Origin: an uncultured Prevotellaceae bacterium
GTDB taxonomy: Bacteria; Bacteroidota; Bacteroidia; Bacteroidales; Bacteroidaceae
Length of the DNA: 64,000 nt
Reading direction: 5' to 3'
Assembly: GCA_900316575.1 (NCBI GenBank)
Contig: ONDJ01000007.1
Span: 1 to 64,000, forward strand
Shown here: positions 1 through 9,358 of the stretch, piece after piece
Layout of the letters: every line of letters starts with the position of its first letter
Position numbering within the stretch: the first letter of the stretch is position 1
The notes under the pieces: model-generated
What the model was told of the DNA's origin: nothing
The model's database searches: none
What the model saw: only the letters and a program-made list of their open reading frames with translations
Made by a program: the position numbers and the translations under genes

Positions 1-44
1 CGCCGATGATACTGCCCACAAGGCGGGAAAGTAGGTCGCCGCCG
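1..44 (+). rRNA. rrf: 5S ribosomal RNA, 3' end (partial)
   Basis: The first 44 bases match the conserved 3' end of bacterial 5S rRNA: a helix of the form CTGCCCAC..GGCGGG is followed by AAAGTAGGTCGCCGCC, the usual closing segment. The 5' part lies outside the window. A strong terminator follows directly, so this is the last gene of an rRNA operon read left to right. The exact 3' end cannot be set from sequence alone. Confidence 0.85.
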
Positions 45-56
45 GTTTTTATCGAG

Positions 57-99
57 AAAGCTCTTCTGGTCAGAAATGATCGGAAGAGCTTTTCGTTTT
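57..99 (+). terminator. Intrinsic terminator of the rRNA operon
   Basis: Bases 57-72 pair with 77-92 in a 16-bp stem without bulges (two G-U pairs) closed by a GAAA tetraloop, then a T-rich tail (TTTTCGTTTT). It sits just after the 5S 3' end. Confidence 0.93.
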
Positions 100-164
100 G
101 TGCTATTTTCAAATCGTGAGATACGAGATATTGTAACACAATACGATTAAAAATATTTTTTTCG

Positions 165-172
165 TAATTTTG
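165..172 (+). promoter_or_regulatory. Putative -7 promoter element for the BREX operon
   Basis: TAATTTTG matches the Bacteroidetes -7 consensus TAnnTTTG. I do not see a good TTTG -33 box at the usual distance. It is the only such match on the plus strand between the rRNA terminator and brxP. If used, it gives a leader of roughly 340 bases that contains the inverted repeats at 252-403. Confidence 0.5.
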
Positions 173-251
173 TCGCCGCATTGTGTCTGAAACCTATTTT
201 GAAATAACGAATTTGTGGCAAAGAGATTGCAATGCAGAACATCGTGGGTTA

Positions 252-403
252 AGAATTTCGTAACGAAGATTCTGATGAGGTCTGAGTTCTAAGTCGCCAA
301 AACTTTATGTAATACGGCCTCGCGGGATTGGGTTGCGCCTATCCATAGGCGTACCCTTTCCTTGTATATCGTATTACATGGCCGTTTGGCGACGCCTGAA
401 CTC
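252..403 (+). repeat. Large nested inverted repeats in the brxP leader
   Basis: A small hairpin at 252-273 (AGAAT, TTCGT paired with ACGAA, ATTCT) is followed by a long imperfect hairpin. Its paired arms are 284-289 with 398-403 (GAGTTC/GAACTC), 293-301 with 385-393 (GTCGCCAAA/TTTGGCGAC) and 307-316 with 370-379 (ATGTAATACG/CGTATTACAT). An inner stem pairs CGCCTA 336-341 with TAGGCG 346-351. The arms are in register around one axis, so this is unlikely to be chance. It could be a leader RNA structure, a separate small RNA, or a remnant of a small mobile element. Apart from this and the -7 box, I see nothing else definite in 100-522. Confidence 0.65.
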
Positions 404-522
404 GGAGTATGCAAGGAGAGGAGGGTGCGCCTTTTCTTTTTGTGCTTTCTTTCTGCCAAATACTTCCCTCGTTTCCCGATGTTTGAGTGAACTTAAGAAC
501 TGGCAAACGAAAGGTTGTACGA

Positions 523-3048
523 ATGTATAAGATAACATGGGATAAAGACACGGGCGGTGTGTTGCTACACTCCCGTATTGTAGCGGGTACGCTGGGTGTG
601 TCGCCTCGTCCCGTGTTCTTCGAAGAGCTTGACTTGCTGAAGCTGAACGAACTTGGCTGGAAATATCCTCATACGCAGGAGCCGCTGCTCTGGGCAGTCA
701 ACAAACAGTATTGGTATCGGGGCGAACTGATGTTTGAGGCGAAGGGTGCCAATATCTACGATGCCGCTACCGTAGTGTTCCAGTCTGGGCGGGAGAAGAT
801 GACGCTCAAGCCGGTAAACGTAAAGAAGATGCTGGCAAAGAACCACGACTTTATGTTCTTGCTTGAGAGTGAAGCCATTGAGTTTATCCGTGAGACCTTC
901 ATCCAGTATGCCGGAGCGCGGAAGAGTGTGGAGCATGCCCGTGCCAATCAGATGGACTATGAAGCACTGGCCAAGCGCATGGAGAAAAAGACCAAGCAGA
1001 AAATGGCCATCGTGAAGGAGGACTGCGACAGCTTTGAGATTATGCCACTCAACGCTGCTGAGAAACAAGGCAAGAAGGTTTTTCACACGACAAAGATAGA
1101 TAAGTTCCTGGCCTCTTTCTCTGGCGGCAAGGACAGTCAGGTGGTGCTCGACCTCTGCACGCGAGCTATTCCCAGCACCGAGTTTGAAGTCATCTATAGC
1201 GACACCGGCTACGAGTTGCCACCCTCTTTGCAGCTTTATGAGCAAGTTCAAGAACATTATCACAAGCTGTTTCCCGACTTGAAGTTCTCAATGGCGCGAA
1301 ACCACGAAAGCGTGCTGAACTATTGGGATAAGATAGGAACACCAAGTGATACTCACAGGTGGTGTTGTACTATCATGAAAACTGCACCATTATATCGCTC
1401 TTTGAAAATAGAAGGAACCAACAAGCAGGCCAGGGTGCTTACGTTTGATGGAGTAAGGTCAGAAGAAAGTACGCGACGTTCTAACTATAGTAGAATTGGC
1501 AAAGGAGTTAAGCACGACACAGTAATCAATGCAAGTCCTATTTTAAGTTGGTCATCTGTTGAAATATTCTTCTATTTTTGGGAGCATAATCTTCCAATAA
1601 ATCCGGCTTACCGATGTGGTATGACAAGAGTAGGTTGTCTTATCTGCCCTTTTTCTTCAGAATGGAACGACATGATTTCAAGTAGAATGTACCCAGAGAA
1701 ATTAAGTCCTTTTCTTTCGCGCATTGAAGAATTAACACGAAAATCGGGCGTAAAAGATGTCAACGAATATATCAAAGATGGTAATTGGAAGCGCAGGGCT
1801 GGCGGTCGTGGAATGACTTTTCCTTCTTCTCTTGTTATTGAGGCTCACAAGTCCCATCTTAAAATGATCATTAAAAATCCACAAGAAAACTTGTTTACTT
1901 GGCTTAACGCCATAGGTCAGTACACTCTTTTCAACAATGGTGATGGGAGTAAAACAGGTGAACTTAAATACAACAAAAAACTAATCCCTTTTTCTATCGT
2001 TAAAAAAGAAGATTATGTATTCTCTGTTATATTTGAGAACACATACTCGGATCCAGTTCTTCAAGGTCTTATAAAACGTGTTTTTTATAAGGCAACATAT
2101 TGTATTCATTGTGGTGTGTGTGAAGTGGAGTGTCCAACAGGTGCTCTTGTTATATCTCCGAAGAGTGCTCGTATAGACCAGAATAAATGTATAAGTTGTA
2201 ATAAATGCCTGAACTTTCATGATTTCGGTTGTATCTCAGCTGCATCGTTGGCAGTTACAGGCAGTAAAAAAAATCATAAAATGAAACTGATAAGTTATAA
2301 TAATTTTGGTATGAATGAGGGTTGGGTTGAAGTGTTTTTCTCTGATCCTGAAGTTTTTTTTAATGAGAATATTGCAGGCTTAAATGTAAAAGAGCAAATA
2401 CCAAGCTTTGCTAAGTGGCTTCATCAAGCAGGTATTATTAAGGATACTAAAGCGAAGGAATTAACACCTTTAGGTAGCTTCCTCGCAGAAACGTATATGG
2501 ATAATCCTGACTTGGTTTGGCAAATTATATGGATAAACTTGTCATACAATTCTCCAATAGCCGCATGGTATAATGCTGGAGTTGAATGGGGGAAGTTCAT
2601 TACACAACAAGAGATGGAAGAATTCGTACTAAATGATTATAGCGATAATAGTAAAACAACCGTCCATAATGTTGTATATGCTTTTGTCAGGACACTAAAA
2701 GAAAGTCCTCTAGGCGAAATGGGGCTTTATTGTGCTATCAATAAGAATGAATATCAAAAAAGAGGGTTTGATACAATAGAGCGAGAGGCTCTTGCTTATT
2801 CTCTATATAAATATTCTGAAACCAAGGGCGTTCGTTCAATTAAGATTTCCGATTTGTTTCGTACAGAGAATAATATAGGAGCATATCGTGAATTCGGTAT
2901 AACTAAAAGCAGCATTGAGAAACTTCTACGGTCGCTTAATAGCGATACGAACAGGGTGCTGATAGCAGAACTAAATATGGGGCTTGAAAGCATAACCTTA
3001 CATGAAAATATGGATTCTCTTAATTGCCTTAAGACTCTTGTTGGCTAA
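523..3048 (+). CDS. brxP: BrxP: PAPS-reductase / ferredoxin fusion of type 4 BREX
   Basis: A protein of 841 residues that probably activates or transfers sulfur for DNA modification. After an N-terminal domain of about 190 residues comes a PP-loop ATP-pyrophosphatase core of the PAPS-reductase superfamily, with SGGKDS at residues 200-205 and Cys-rich motifs near RWCCTIMK and VGCLICPF. A ferredoxin-like module has CxxCxxCxxxC at Cys527, 530, 533 and 537, and a second cluster from Cys556. The C-terminal 220 or so residues resemble DUF4007-type domains (moderate recall). The ATG at 523 is preferred to a GTG at 487 because MYKITWDKDTGG is the usual start of this family. The stop overlaps the next ATG by one base (TAATG), so the two are coupled. 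Base composition changes inside the gene near 1330 (see findings). With brxC, pglZ and brxL downstream this is the type 4 BREX gene set. A Dnd/Ssp-like sulfurtransferase is the alternative reading. Confidence 0.85.
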   Translation: MYKITWDKDTGGVLLHSRIVAGTLGVSPRPVFFEELDLLKLNELGWKYPHTQEPLLWAVNKQYWYRGELMFEAKGANIYDAATVVFQSGREKMTLKPVNVKKMLAKNHDFMFLLESEAIEFIRETFIQYAGARKSVEHARANQMDYEALAKRMEKKTKQKMAIVKEDCDSFEIMPLNAAEKQGKKVFHTTKIDKFLASFSGGKDSQVVLDLCTRAIPSTEFEVIYSDTGYELPPSLQLYEQVQEHYHKLFPDLKFSMARNHESVLNYWDKIGTPSDTHRWCCTIMKTAPLYRSLKIEGTNKQARVLTFDGVRSEESTRRSNYSRIGKGVKHDTVINASPILSWSSVEIFFYFWEHNLPINPAYRCGMTRVGCLICPFSSEWNDMISSRMYPEKLSPFLSRIEELTRKSGVKDVNEYIKDGNWKRRAGGRGMTFPSSLVIEAHKSHLKMIIKNPQENLFTWLNAIGQYTLFNNGDGSKTGELKYNKKLIPFSIVKKEDYVFSVIFENTYSDPVLQGLIKRVFYKATYCIHCGVCEVECPTGALVISPKSARIDQNKCISCNKCLNFHDFGCISAASLAVTGSKKNHKMKLISYNNFGMNEGWVEVFFSDPEVFFNENIAGLNVKEQIPSFAKWLHQAGIIKDTKAKELTPLGSFLAETYMDNPDLVWQIIWINLSYNSPIAAWYNAGVEWGKFITQQEMEEFVLNDYSDNSKTTVHNVVYAFVRTLKESPLGEMGLYCAINKNEYQKRGFDTIEREALAYSLYKYSETKGVRSIKISDLFRTENNIGAYREFGITKSSIEKLLRSLNSDTNRVLIAELNMGLESITLHENMDSLNCLKTLVG

Positions 3049-3500
3049 TGAGCTTAAAAGTTTCATATTATAGAAGCGTCCTATTGGAGACACATCGCGG
3101 TAATGGACATGGCGTTATTTCTAACGCCAAGCCATATTTTCTTTTGACTATTTTTAAACTAATAGAAGAAGGCGAAATAATCGGTAATAGGATACAATTC
3201 GACAATAGCAAACTTACGGAGATATATAATTCCATAGCAAGATTCTATGAACCGAAAAGAGTTGTTACGCCTTTATCTAAGCCTTTCTTTCACATGAAAA
3301 GTGAGCCTTATTACTTTATTAAGTGGAAAGATGGTGTTAAATATATGAATGCGAGCCAAACCCCCTCCGCCAAATTCCTTCGTGAAAACGTGGAATACGC
3401 CTGTTTAGACGATGAGTTGTGGGAACTGCTTCAAGACCCTGAGACGAGAAACGAACTGCGAGAGGCTATCATTCAGCACTTCATAAAACCGAGAACATAA
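3048..3500 (+). CDS. Stand-alone putative DNA sulfur-binding-domain protein
   Basis: A 150-residue protein with no signal peptide. It follows the pattern of the N-terminal recognition domain of COG3440/ScoMcrA-type HNH restriction enzymes: KPYFLLTIFKLIEEGEI near the N-terminus, KPFFHMKSEPYYFIKW at about residues 78-93, then CLDDELWELLQDPETR at about 118-133 and a final helix. In ScoMcrA that domain binds phosphorothioated DNA. Here it stands alone, with no HNH nuclease motif. It is translationally coupled to brxP and lies 31 bases before brxC. I infer a reader or specificity subunit that recognises sulfur-modified DNA for the BREX machinery. Its first two thirds share the AT-rich composition of the brxP 3' part. 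Family assignment rests on pattern memory only. Confidence 0.6.
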   Translation: MSLKVSYYRSVLLETHRGNGHGVISNAKPYFLLTIFKLIEEGEIIGNRIQFDNSKLTEIYNSIARFYEPKRVVTPLSKPFFHMKSEPYYFIKWKDGVKYMNASQTPSAKFLRENVEYACLDDELWELLQDPETRNELREAIIQHFIKPRT

Positions 3501-3531
3501 AGAACAAAAACAAATCAAAACGACAATAGCT

Positions 3532-6500
3532 ATGCCTTATAGTAAGATAGTGACACTTCGCAATATGCGTTCAGCATACAACATCAAGGAAGAAGGTCTG
3601 GGCGAGTGGAAATTGTTTATTGCCAACGACCAGTTCAATAATATACTGATGAAGGCCATCCGTGCTGTGCGCAACAACGATGCAGACACGCACAAGTCGA
3701 TATGGATAGCAGGTACATACGGTACGGGTAAGTCACACGCTGGAGCAGTGATACAGCACCTGCTGTGCGATCCCGTGGATGACATCCGTGAGTATGTGGA
3801 GGAGGAATACCAGAAGTCGAAGTATGACATTCTGCGCGACTCGTTGCTGCAATTAAGACAGACCAAGCGACTCTTCCCTGTCAATATGTATGGTCAGCAG
3901 AGCATAGCCCACGAGGAAGACTTGTCGCTACAATTGCAACGTGAAATCAAGCGCTCTCTGATAGCAGCCGGCATAGATTTGACTGTACATACGGACTTCG
4001 ACATGTATGTGCAGCATATTGAGAGCCAGCCTATGTTTTGGGAGAACCTGATAGCGCAGCACGCGCAATTAGCGAGTGTTGCACCCGACGTTCATAAGCT
4101 GAAGCAGCGACTGACTGCGGCTGATACCGTAGTGCTCGACTATGTGCGTCAGGCATTGCGTAAAGGTGGTTATGACATACGTCTGCAGAGCAACAATCTG
4201 AAACAATGGATTTTTGAGGTGCAGGATGCACTACGTGAAAAGACCAATTACAATGGGCTGCTCATCATTTGGGACGAGTTTACTGAAGTCATGACCTCTG
4301 CCATCGGTACACGCCTGTTGGTACAGCTGCAGGAAATATCAGAAGCCATGATGAACGAAGAGAACGACTCCTATTTCTTGTTCATTTCCCACCCCTCTGC
4401 CTTGAACTCGCTGAAAGAAGAAGAGCGCGAGAAGACCAAAGGCCGCTACCACTATGTGACGTACAACATGGAGCCTGTATCGGCATTCAAAATCATGTCA
4501 AAGAAGTTCAAGATAGAGAATTATACGCTCTACATGAGGCGGCAGGATCGTTTCTTTGGCATTCACCCAGAACTGCTTGACCTATTCAGTACCACCAGTG
4601 CTGACACCGAACAGACTAAGGAGAACATCAAGAACCTATTCCCGCTGCATCCTTGTACGGCCAACTTCGCCACCTACTATGCACGAGAGGCTGGCAGCAG
4701 TAGCCGCAGTGTGTTTGAATTTATTGCTAGCGACTCTGTGAGGAACTTCTTGGAGGATGAGGATGCCTACGACCAAGAAAGAACCATTACGGCAGATTAT
4801 CTGTGGGACTATGTGCAGGAGTATTTCGAGAGCGATGCAACGAAGTTTGGTGCCGTCACCGAGCGTTACAACAGCCATCATCTGTCGATGGAGAGCCAAG
4901 GCGAGAACTATCTGAGGGTGTTCAAAGGCATCCTGTTGCTGAATGCGCTGAACAACATTGCCAACAGCGAAACCGTTACTCCCAGTACGGAGAACATCGA
5001 AAACCTATTCTTGGGCACAGAGGTGGAAGATCAGTTGGAAGAGATTCTTGATTTCTTCAACGATAAGAGTATCATACAGCGTCAGCCCAACGGCAATTTT
5101 TCCATTCTGTTTACCGCCCTGCCTGGCAATGAGATACAGAAAATCAAGGAGCAGTTGAAAGCCTCCAGTTTTCTATATACCGACCAAGTTATCAAGTTTG
5201 GAACAACGGTTGAGAACATCTTCCAAAGAAATCTTTCGCAGGTGGCACGTCCTTTCAGCTTCCAGTTCTTCAGCCTTCAAAGCAATGAATACACGCTGAT
5301 GAACCGCATAGAAAATGCCAAGCGGACGGCACAGCCCTACATGACCTTTTTGGCCATTATGGTGGGGCGAGACACAGAGGAACTGATAAAACTGAAAGAC
5401 ATAGCAGAAAAGAATAGTAAGGATGAGCGTTACCGGACGATTGCTTTTGTGGTGATGGAAACGGAGATGGGCACGAAAGAGTATGAGCGGTTTATAGAAT
5501 ATCAAGCCAATGCCCAGGTGGCACAGAGCCACAACTTGCCTCAGCAACACCAAACCTACACCAAGCAGGCGTCGGAGATGATTCAGCAATGGGTGAGTAA
5601 GATGCGAGGCAAAAACGTGACGTTCTATCTGAACGGAGAAAGTTTGACCATTGTGGGTAGCAAGATGACAAGCACCATCAATGCTGCTGTAGCACCAGCG
5701 ATATTCACGAGCGGTCCGGAGTCGTTAGAAACTATTAGGACCAAGAGCAGCACGACCTATTGGAAGAAAGCATCGGTAAAAGCTACGGTAGATGCTGTAT
5801 TGAACTACAATACGAAGCAGGATATTCTGGATCGATGTGGCGGTGCGGCCAGGCATGTAGAGTTTCTACTACAAGACAGTGTGGACGATAACTTGCAATG
5901 GAAAGACACTGTGTCGCCCAACCACCCACTGAAGTTGGTGTGCGACTATGTGGACGAATGGCTCAGCGGTAGGCATACCAGCAAGAACCAGAGTTTTAAT
6001 CTGGGTGAAAAGCTGATAGGACTGACGGAACCTCCTTTCGGACTGTTCCAAAGCTATGCACCAATGGCTATGGTGGCCTTCGCTATGCGAAAATACGCGG
6101 GTGTCATCTTTGACACTAATGGCAAGCAGCGTACTGCCCAGCACTTGGTGGACGACGTGGTGGAACTCTTCAAGGCATGGGAGAGTGGCAAGACCAGCAA
6201 CAAGCTGAACTTTATCTTTGAGAGCAAAGAGGCTGGTCGCGTCAGCAAGAGTCTCATCAGGATGTTTGGATTGAACAAGCTAAAGGGCTACTCAGACATC
6301 AGCAGTCTAAAGGATGCCCGCTGGGCAGTGCTCCATGTATATTCGAAAGAGAAAGGATACCCACTGTGGTCGCTGAAATATACCAGCGACTGCACGGGCG
6401 ACATGAAGGAGTTTATCGACAACCTGATGCGGGTGGTGACCGACCCAGAGAGCATGAAGAACCCGAGGCTGTTGGAAGCTACCATCAATAGTTACGATAT

Positions 6501-6933
6501 GCTGAAGACAGATTTTGGCAACCTGTTGTTGCCTCAGGAGGACAATTTCCAGAAAGGTTTTGTGACCTATTTGAAAAGCGTGGAATTTGTGAATGTGAAA
6601 GATGAGGAGGTTGAGTCCGCCATCAAGTATTTGCATGGACATTTGGAAAGCGAAGTGGGCATGTGGACGGAAGTGGAGGTGAAGGACAATCTGAAAAACT
6701 GGCGAATGACCACTACCCAGCCCGCAACTGTATCCGAAATGTCTATACAGCCCGAAAATTATGGAGCGCAACCAGTAGTTCCCACTCCCATTATCAGCTC
6801 AGACGACTTGAAGCAGAAACGCAGCAAAGCCATCAACCGCGTGAACAACAGTGGCGATTTGCGCGGGGCTATTGAGAATATGATCAACACAGAAGACAGC
6901 AACGTGATAGACATTCTGTTGAAATATGTATAA
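3532..6933 (+). CDS. brxC: BrxC: BREX P-loop ATPase (PglY/BrxC family)
   Basis: A cytoplasmic protein of 1133 residues. It has an AAA-type ATPase domain near the N-terminus: Walker A GTYGTGKSH at about residues 61-69 and Walker B LLIIWDEF at about 243-250. A long, mostly helical C-terminal region follows. Large size, an early Walker A and a position directly before pglZ are typical of BrxC/PglY, the core ATPase in every BREX type, which is needed for both modification and phage exclusion. It overlaps pglZ by 8 bases (ATGTATAA), so the two should be translated together. Composition is near the chromosomal average, unlike the preceding 2 kb. Confidence 0.9.
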   Translation: MPYSKIVTLRNMRSAYNIKEEGLGEWKLFIANDQFNNILMKAIRAVRNNDADTHKSIWIAGTYGTGKSHAGAVIQHLLCDPVDDIREYVEEEYQKSKYDILRDSLLQLRQTKRLFPVNMYGQQSIAHEEDLSLQLQREIKRSLIAAGIDLTVHTDFDMYVQHIESQPMFWENLIAQHAQLASVAPDVHKLKQRLTAADTVVLDYVRQALRKGGYDIRLQSNNLKQWIFEVQDALREKTNYNGLLIIWDEFTEVMTSAIGTRLLVQLQEISEAMMNEENDSYFLFISHPSALNSLKEEEREKTKGRYHYVTYNMEPVSAFKIMSKKFKIENYTLYMRRQDRFFGIHPELLDLFSTTSADTEQTKENIKNLFPLHPCTANFATYYAREAGSSSRSVFEFIASDSVRNFLEDEDAYDQERTITADYLWDYVQEYFESDATKFGAVTERYNSHHLSMESQGENYLRVFKGILLLNALNNIANSETVTPSTENIENLFLGTEVEDQLEEILDFFNDKSIIQRQPNGNFSILFTALPGNEIQKIKEQLKASSFLYTDQVIKFGTTVENIFQRNLSQVARPFSFQFFSLQSNEYTLMNRIENAKRTAQPYMTFLAIMVGRDTEELIKLKDIAEKNSKDERYRTIAFVVMETEMGTKEYERFIEYQANAQVAQSHNLPQQHQTYTKQASEMIQQWVSKMRGKNVTFYLNGESLTIVGSKMTSTINAAVAPAIFTSGPESLETIRTKSSTTYWKKASVKATVDAVLNYNTKQDILDRCGGAARHVEFLLQDSVDDNLQWKDTVSPNHPLKLVCDYVDEWLSGRHTSKNQSFNLGEKLIGLTEPPFGLFQSYAPMAMVAFAMRKYAGVIFDTNGKQRTAQHLVDDVVELFKAWESGKTSNKLNFIFESKEAGRVSKSLIRMFGLNKLKGYSDISSLKDARWAVLHVYSKEKGYPLWSLKYTSDCTGDMKEFIDNLMRVVTDPESMKNPRLLEATINSYDMLKTDFGNLLLPQEDNFQKGFVTYLKSVEFVNVKDEEVESAIKYLHGHLESEVGMWTEVEVKDNLKNWRMTTTQPATVSEMSIQPENYGAQPVVPTPIISSDDLKQKRSKAINRVNNSGDLRGAIENMINTEDSNVIDILLKYV

Positions 6934-9346
6934 AGAACCGTTCGGAGACATAGAGGATCTGAAGCGTCATGTAGAAGAGGATAAGCAGGCGAATGGTGTG
7001 GGAGCGGCAACACTTGACCGCTACCCCATACGCTTCGTGCTGTTCGACAATTTCCGCGATTGTTTCGACTTTGTGGAATATCTGCAAAGCGAGCGAGGTG
7101 CCCATGTGGAGAGTGTTGACCGATGGATAGACACGAATTATCCTGATCTGATGATTACTCATGTGGAACTGGCAGAAAGAATAGAGGAGCACATCAAGAA
7201 GAAGAGTCCGCACGATTGCGTGATTGCGCCTTTCTCTGAATTGGCACGCTTCTACGAAAACGACAAGAAGAAATCGTTTGATGCCCTGCTGAAAACCATC
7301 AAGGCTATACAGGCCAGTGGCGAAGGCGTGGAAAACCATCAGCGCGTATATATCCCGCTGGTGGGATTGGAAGGCAAGATGGAAGCCTTCAAGGATGACA
7401 CACAGATCAACATCTGGCGACTGGTGTCAAAAGAGAAAGACTTGACCTACAAACTGATACTGACCAGCGGACAAGACTTTGGGGTGAAAGGTTTGGAGAC
7501 TAACTATACTATTGTAAACAACATACGCGAATGGCTGAACATCTGGAAAGACAGCCAGCAGCAGGTGTCGCCCCAGATAATATGTAAGTCGCGTGCTATA
7601 TACGCCAATGCCGTGTATGCCCAGCCTGACAATGCTTTCATTTATAAGACTTGTTGCAATGCCTATGAGTTTCTGACAGATGGCTTGGAACTCAACTTAG
7701 GAGGCATACAGCCTTTGATGAGCGACGGCGACAACTGGGAACGTTTGGCCGAAGAGATTGATGTCAGTACGGGATTTAGTTTTACGAAGTTTGTGAAACA
7801 GCATTTCGGTATTGACAACATAGAGACTTACAAGGATTTTATCCGCTTGTGGTTCAGTCATCCAGCTATCTTCGACCGATGGCTGTTGGCCCGCTATTAT
7901 GATAATAAGGAGGATAGTCAGGGCTACTTGTGCCGTGTGCTGAAAGCGACTACCAACTACGGCACGAATGAACTGTTTGAGACAATGGCTAAAGACATTT
8001 CTGAGATTACGGCAGAAATGGAAATACGGCGTTACTGCCTGAAATATGCCGCCCAGAAGAACGTGTTGCTTACGGAATCGGCAGAGAGCATGGTAGCAAG
8101 AACGCTCCAGGCACTACCCGCGAGAATGGGCTATACCAGTGCGCTGCGGTATTTTACGGGAATCACGCGCAAGGAGAAAGAAATTGCCCTGCAATGGCTG
8201 GGCCAAGGAAAAATAATGGCAGACGACGTGAAGCGTTTCTTCCCCGATCTGTATTGCTATGTAGCTGAAGGCATCGGAGTTAGCGCAGGCGTTCCCGACT
8301 GGGTGAATGGCTACATTGAGAAGTACAAACGGGCGAAGTTGGCCAATCGCTATACAGAAGAAATCAGCCAGATCATACAGCAGTTGAACGAGACAGAGTC
8401 AAAATTTGACCTGTGGTATAACAGCTTCAGCCCTGTTTATACGCTATTGAAGAACCGTGGTGACATTGAAGTGTTTTACTGGATAGACGGTCTCGGTATC
8501 GACTGGATACCATTAGTAAAGCAAATCGTTGCAGAATACAAGGAACAGCAAATATTTCTAAACGAAATCAAGATTGCAAGAGCCAAGTTGCCTACTACGA
8601 CAAACATCAACAAGGCGGAATTGCAGCGTTTGTTGCCCGAAGGACAGGTGCTGGAGAAATTCGGCGACCTTGATGCACTGGCACACCGCACAAACAACAT
8701 CAGTCCTTTTACTGTCATTAAGGAAATAGAGCTGATAAGGAAGAGCATCGAAAACATCTTACAACTATATGTAGGTAAGAAGATAGCCATCGTCTCAGAC
8801 CACGGACTGACCTACCTCTCGCAGATGGTTAAAGGCAAAAACTTTGCTGGTGTAGTTAGCGACCATTACGGACGAATAGCCATCAGGGAAAAAGCAGGAA
8901 ACGATGCCGACAACAGCTATTTCCGATTAGAAGACGGCAAAACGCTTTGTGCGCTGCAGCACGAGTCATTATGCGCTAAGGTTCCTGCCAATCAAGGGGC
9001 ACATGGTGGCTGTACTCCCGAAGAGGTGTTGGTGCCTATCTTTATCATCAGTAGTGCACCAGCACCCACTAACTGGTCGGCACAGTTGCTTACCTACGAG
9101 ATAAACGGCTCTAACCCCAAAGCTCAGATAGAGATAAAGAACTTGCCATATACGGATGTTCCCTATGTCAATTACAATGGCAAGGCCTATCAGTTGCACC
9201 ACTTAGGAGGAGATGTGTACGAAACCGATGACTTGATTTTGGACGTAAATTGTCAAGATATGTCTTTGCACGTGGGCGACGTTGAGCGCCCGATGAAGAT
9301 AAAAGTCAGCACGGGCGTTCAGGAAAACGATTTGTTTGGCTCTTAA
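6926..9346 (+). CDS. pglZ: PglZ: BREX alkaline-phosphatase-superfamily protein
   Basis: A protein of 806 residues. The PglZ domain occupies roughly residues 480-710, with the metal-binding-type segment FYWIDGLGIDW near residue 514, IAIVSDHGLTYL near 620, and a later HGGCTPEEVLVPIF. The remaining C-terminal 100 residues are beta-rich. PglZ is the signature protein of BREX. The family folds like alkaline phosphatases, but its substrate is not settled. The start is the ATG that overlaps the 3' end of brxC, and brxL begins 12 bases after the stop. No frameshift is visible. Confidence 0.9.
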   Translation: MYKEPFGDIEDLKRHVEEDKQANGVGAATLDRYPIRFVLFDNFRDCFDFVEYLQSERGAHVESVDRWIDTNYPDLMITHVELAERIEEHIKKKSPHDCVIAPFSELARFYENDKKKSFDALLKTIKAIQASGEGVENHQRVYIPLVGLEGKMEAFKDDTQINIWRLVSKEKDLTYKLILTSGQDFGVKGLETNYTIVNNIREWLNIWKDSQQQVSPQIICKSRAIYANAVYAQPDNAFIYKTCCNAYEFLTDGLELNLGGIQPLMSDGDNWERLAEEIDVSTGFSFTKFVKQHFGIDNIETYKDFIRLWFSHPAIFDRWLLARYYDNKEDSQGYLCRVLKATTNYGTNELFETMAKDISEITAEMEIRRYCLKYAAQKNVLLTESAESMVARTLQALPARMGYTSALRYFTGITRKEKEIALQWLGQGKIMADDVKRFFPDLYCYVAEGIGVSAGVPDWVNGYIEKYKRAKLANRYTEEISQIIQQLNETESKFDLWYNSFSPVYTLLKNRGDIEVFYWIDGLGIDWIPLVKQIVAEYKEQQIFLNEIKIARAKLPTTTNINKAELQRLLPEGQVLEKFGDLDALAHRTNNISPFTVIKEIELIRKSIENILQLYVGKKIAIVSDHGLTYLSQMVKGKNFAGVVSDHYGRIAIREKAGNDADNSYFRLEDGKTLCALQHESLCAKVPANQGAHGGCTPEEVLVPIFIISSAPAPTNWSAQLLTYEINGSNPKAQIEIKNLPYTDVPYVNYNGKAYQLHHLGGDVYETDDLILDVNCQDMSLHVGDVERPMKIKVSTGVQENDLFGS

Positions 9347-9358
9347 CACGAAAGACGT

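Noticed and set aside
284-403. Invertible promoter flanked by inverted repeats, as in Bacteroides phase variation
   Set aside because: The segment between the arms has no promoter match and no recombinase is adjacent; the arms also pair as a continuous hairpin. Kept only as an alternative to test.
487-522. Upstream GTG start for brxP adding 12 residues
   Set aside because: The extra residues are basic and unlike the family start; MYKITWDKDTGG at 523 fits and has purine-rich sequence before it.
565-1263. Open frame of 232 codons antisense to brxP
   Set aside because: It mirrors the GC-rich first part of brxP and ends near where the AT-rich part begins; no recognisable protein.
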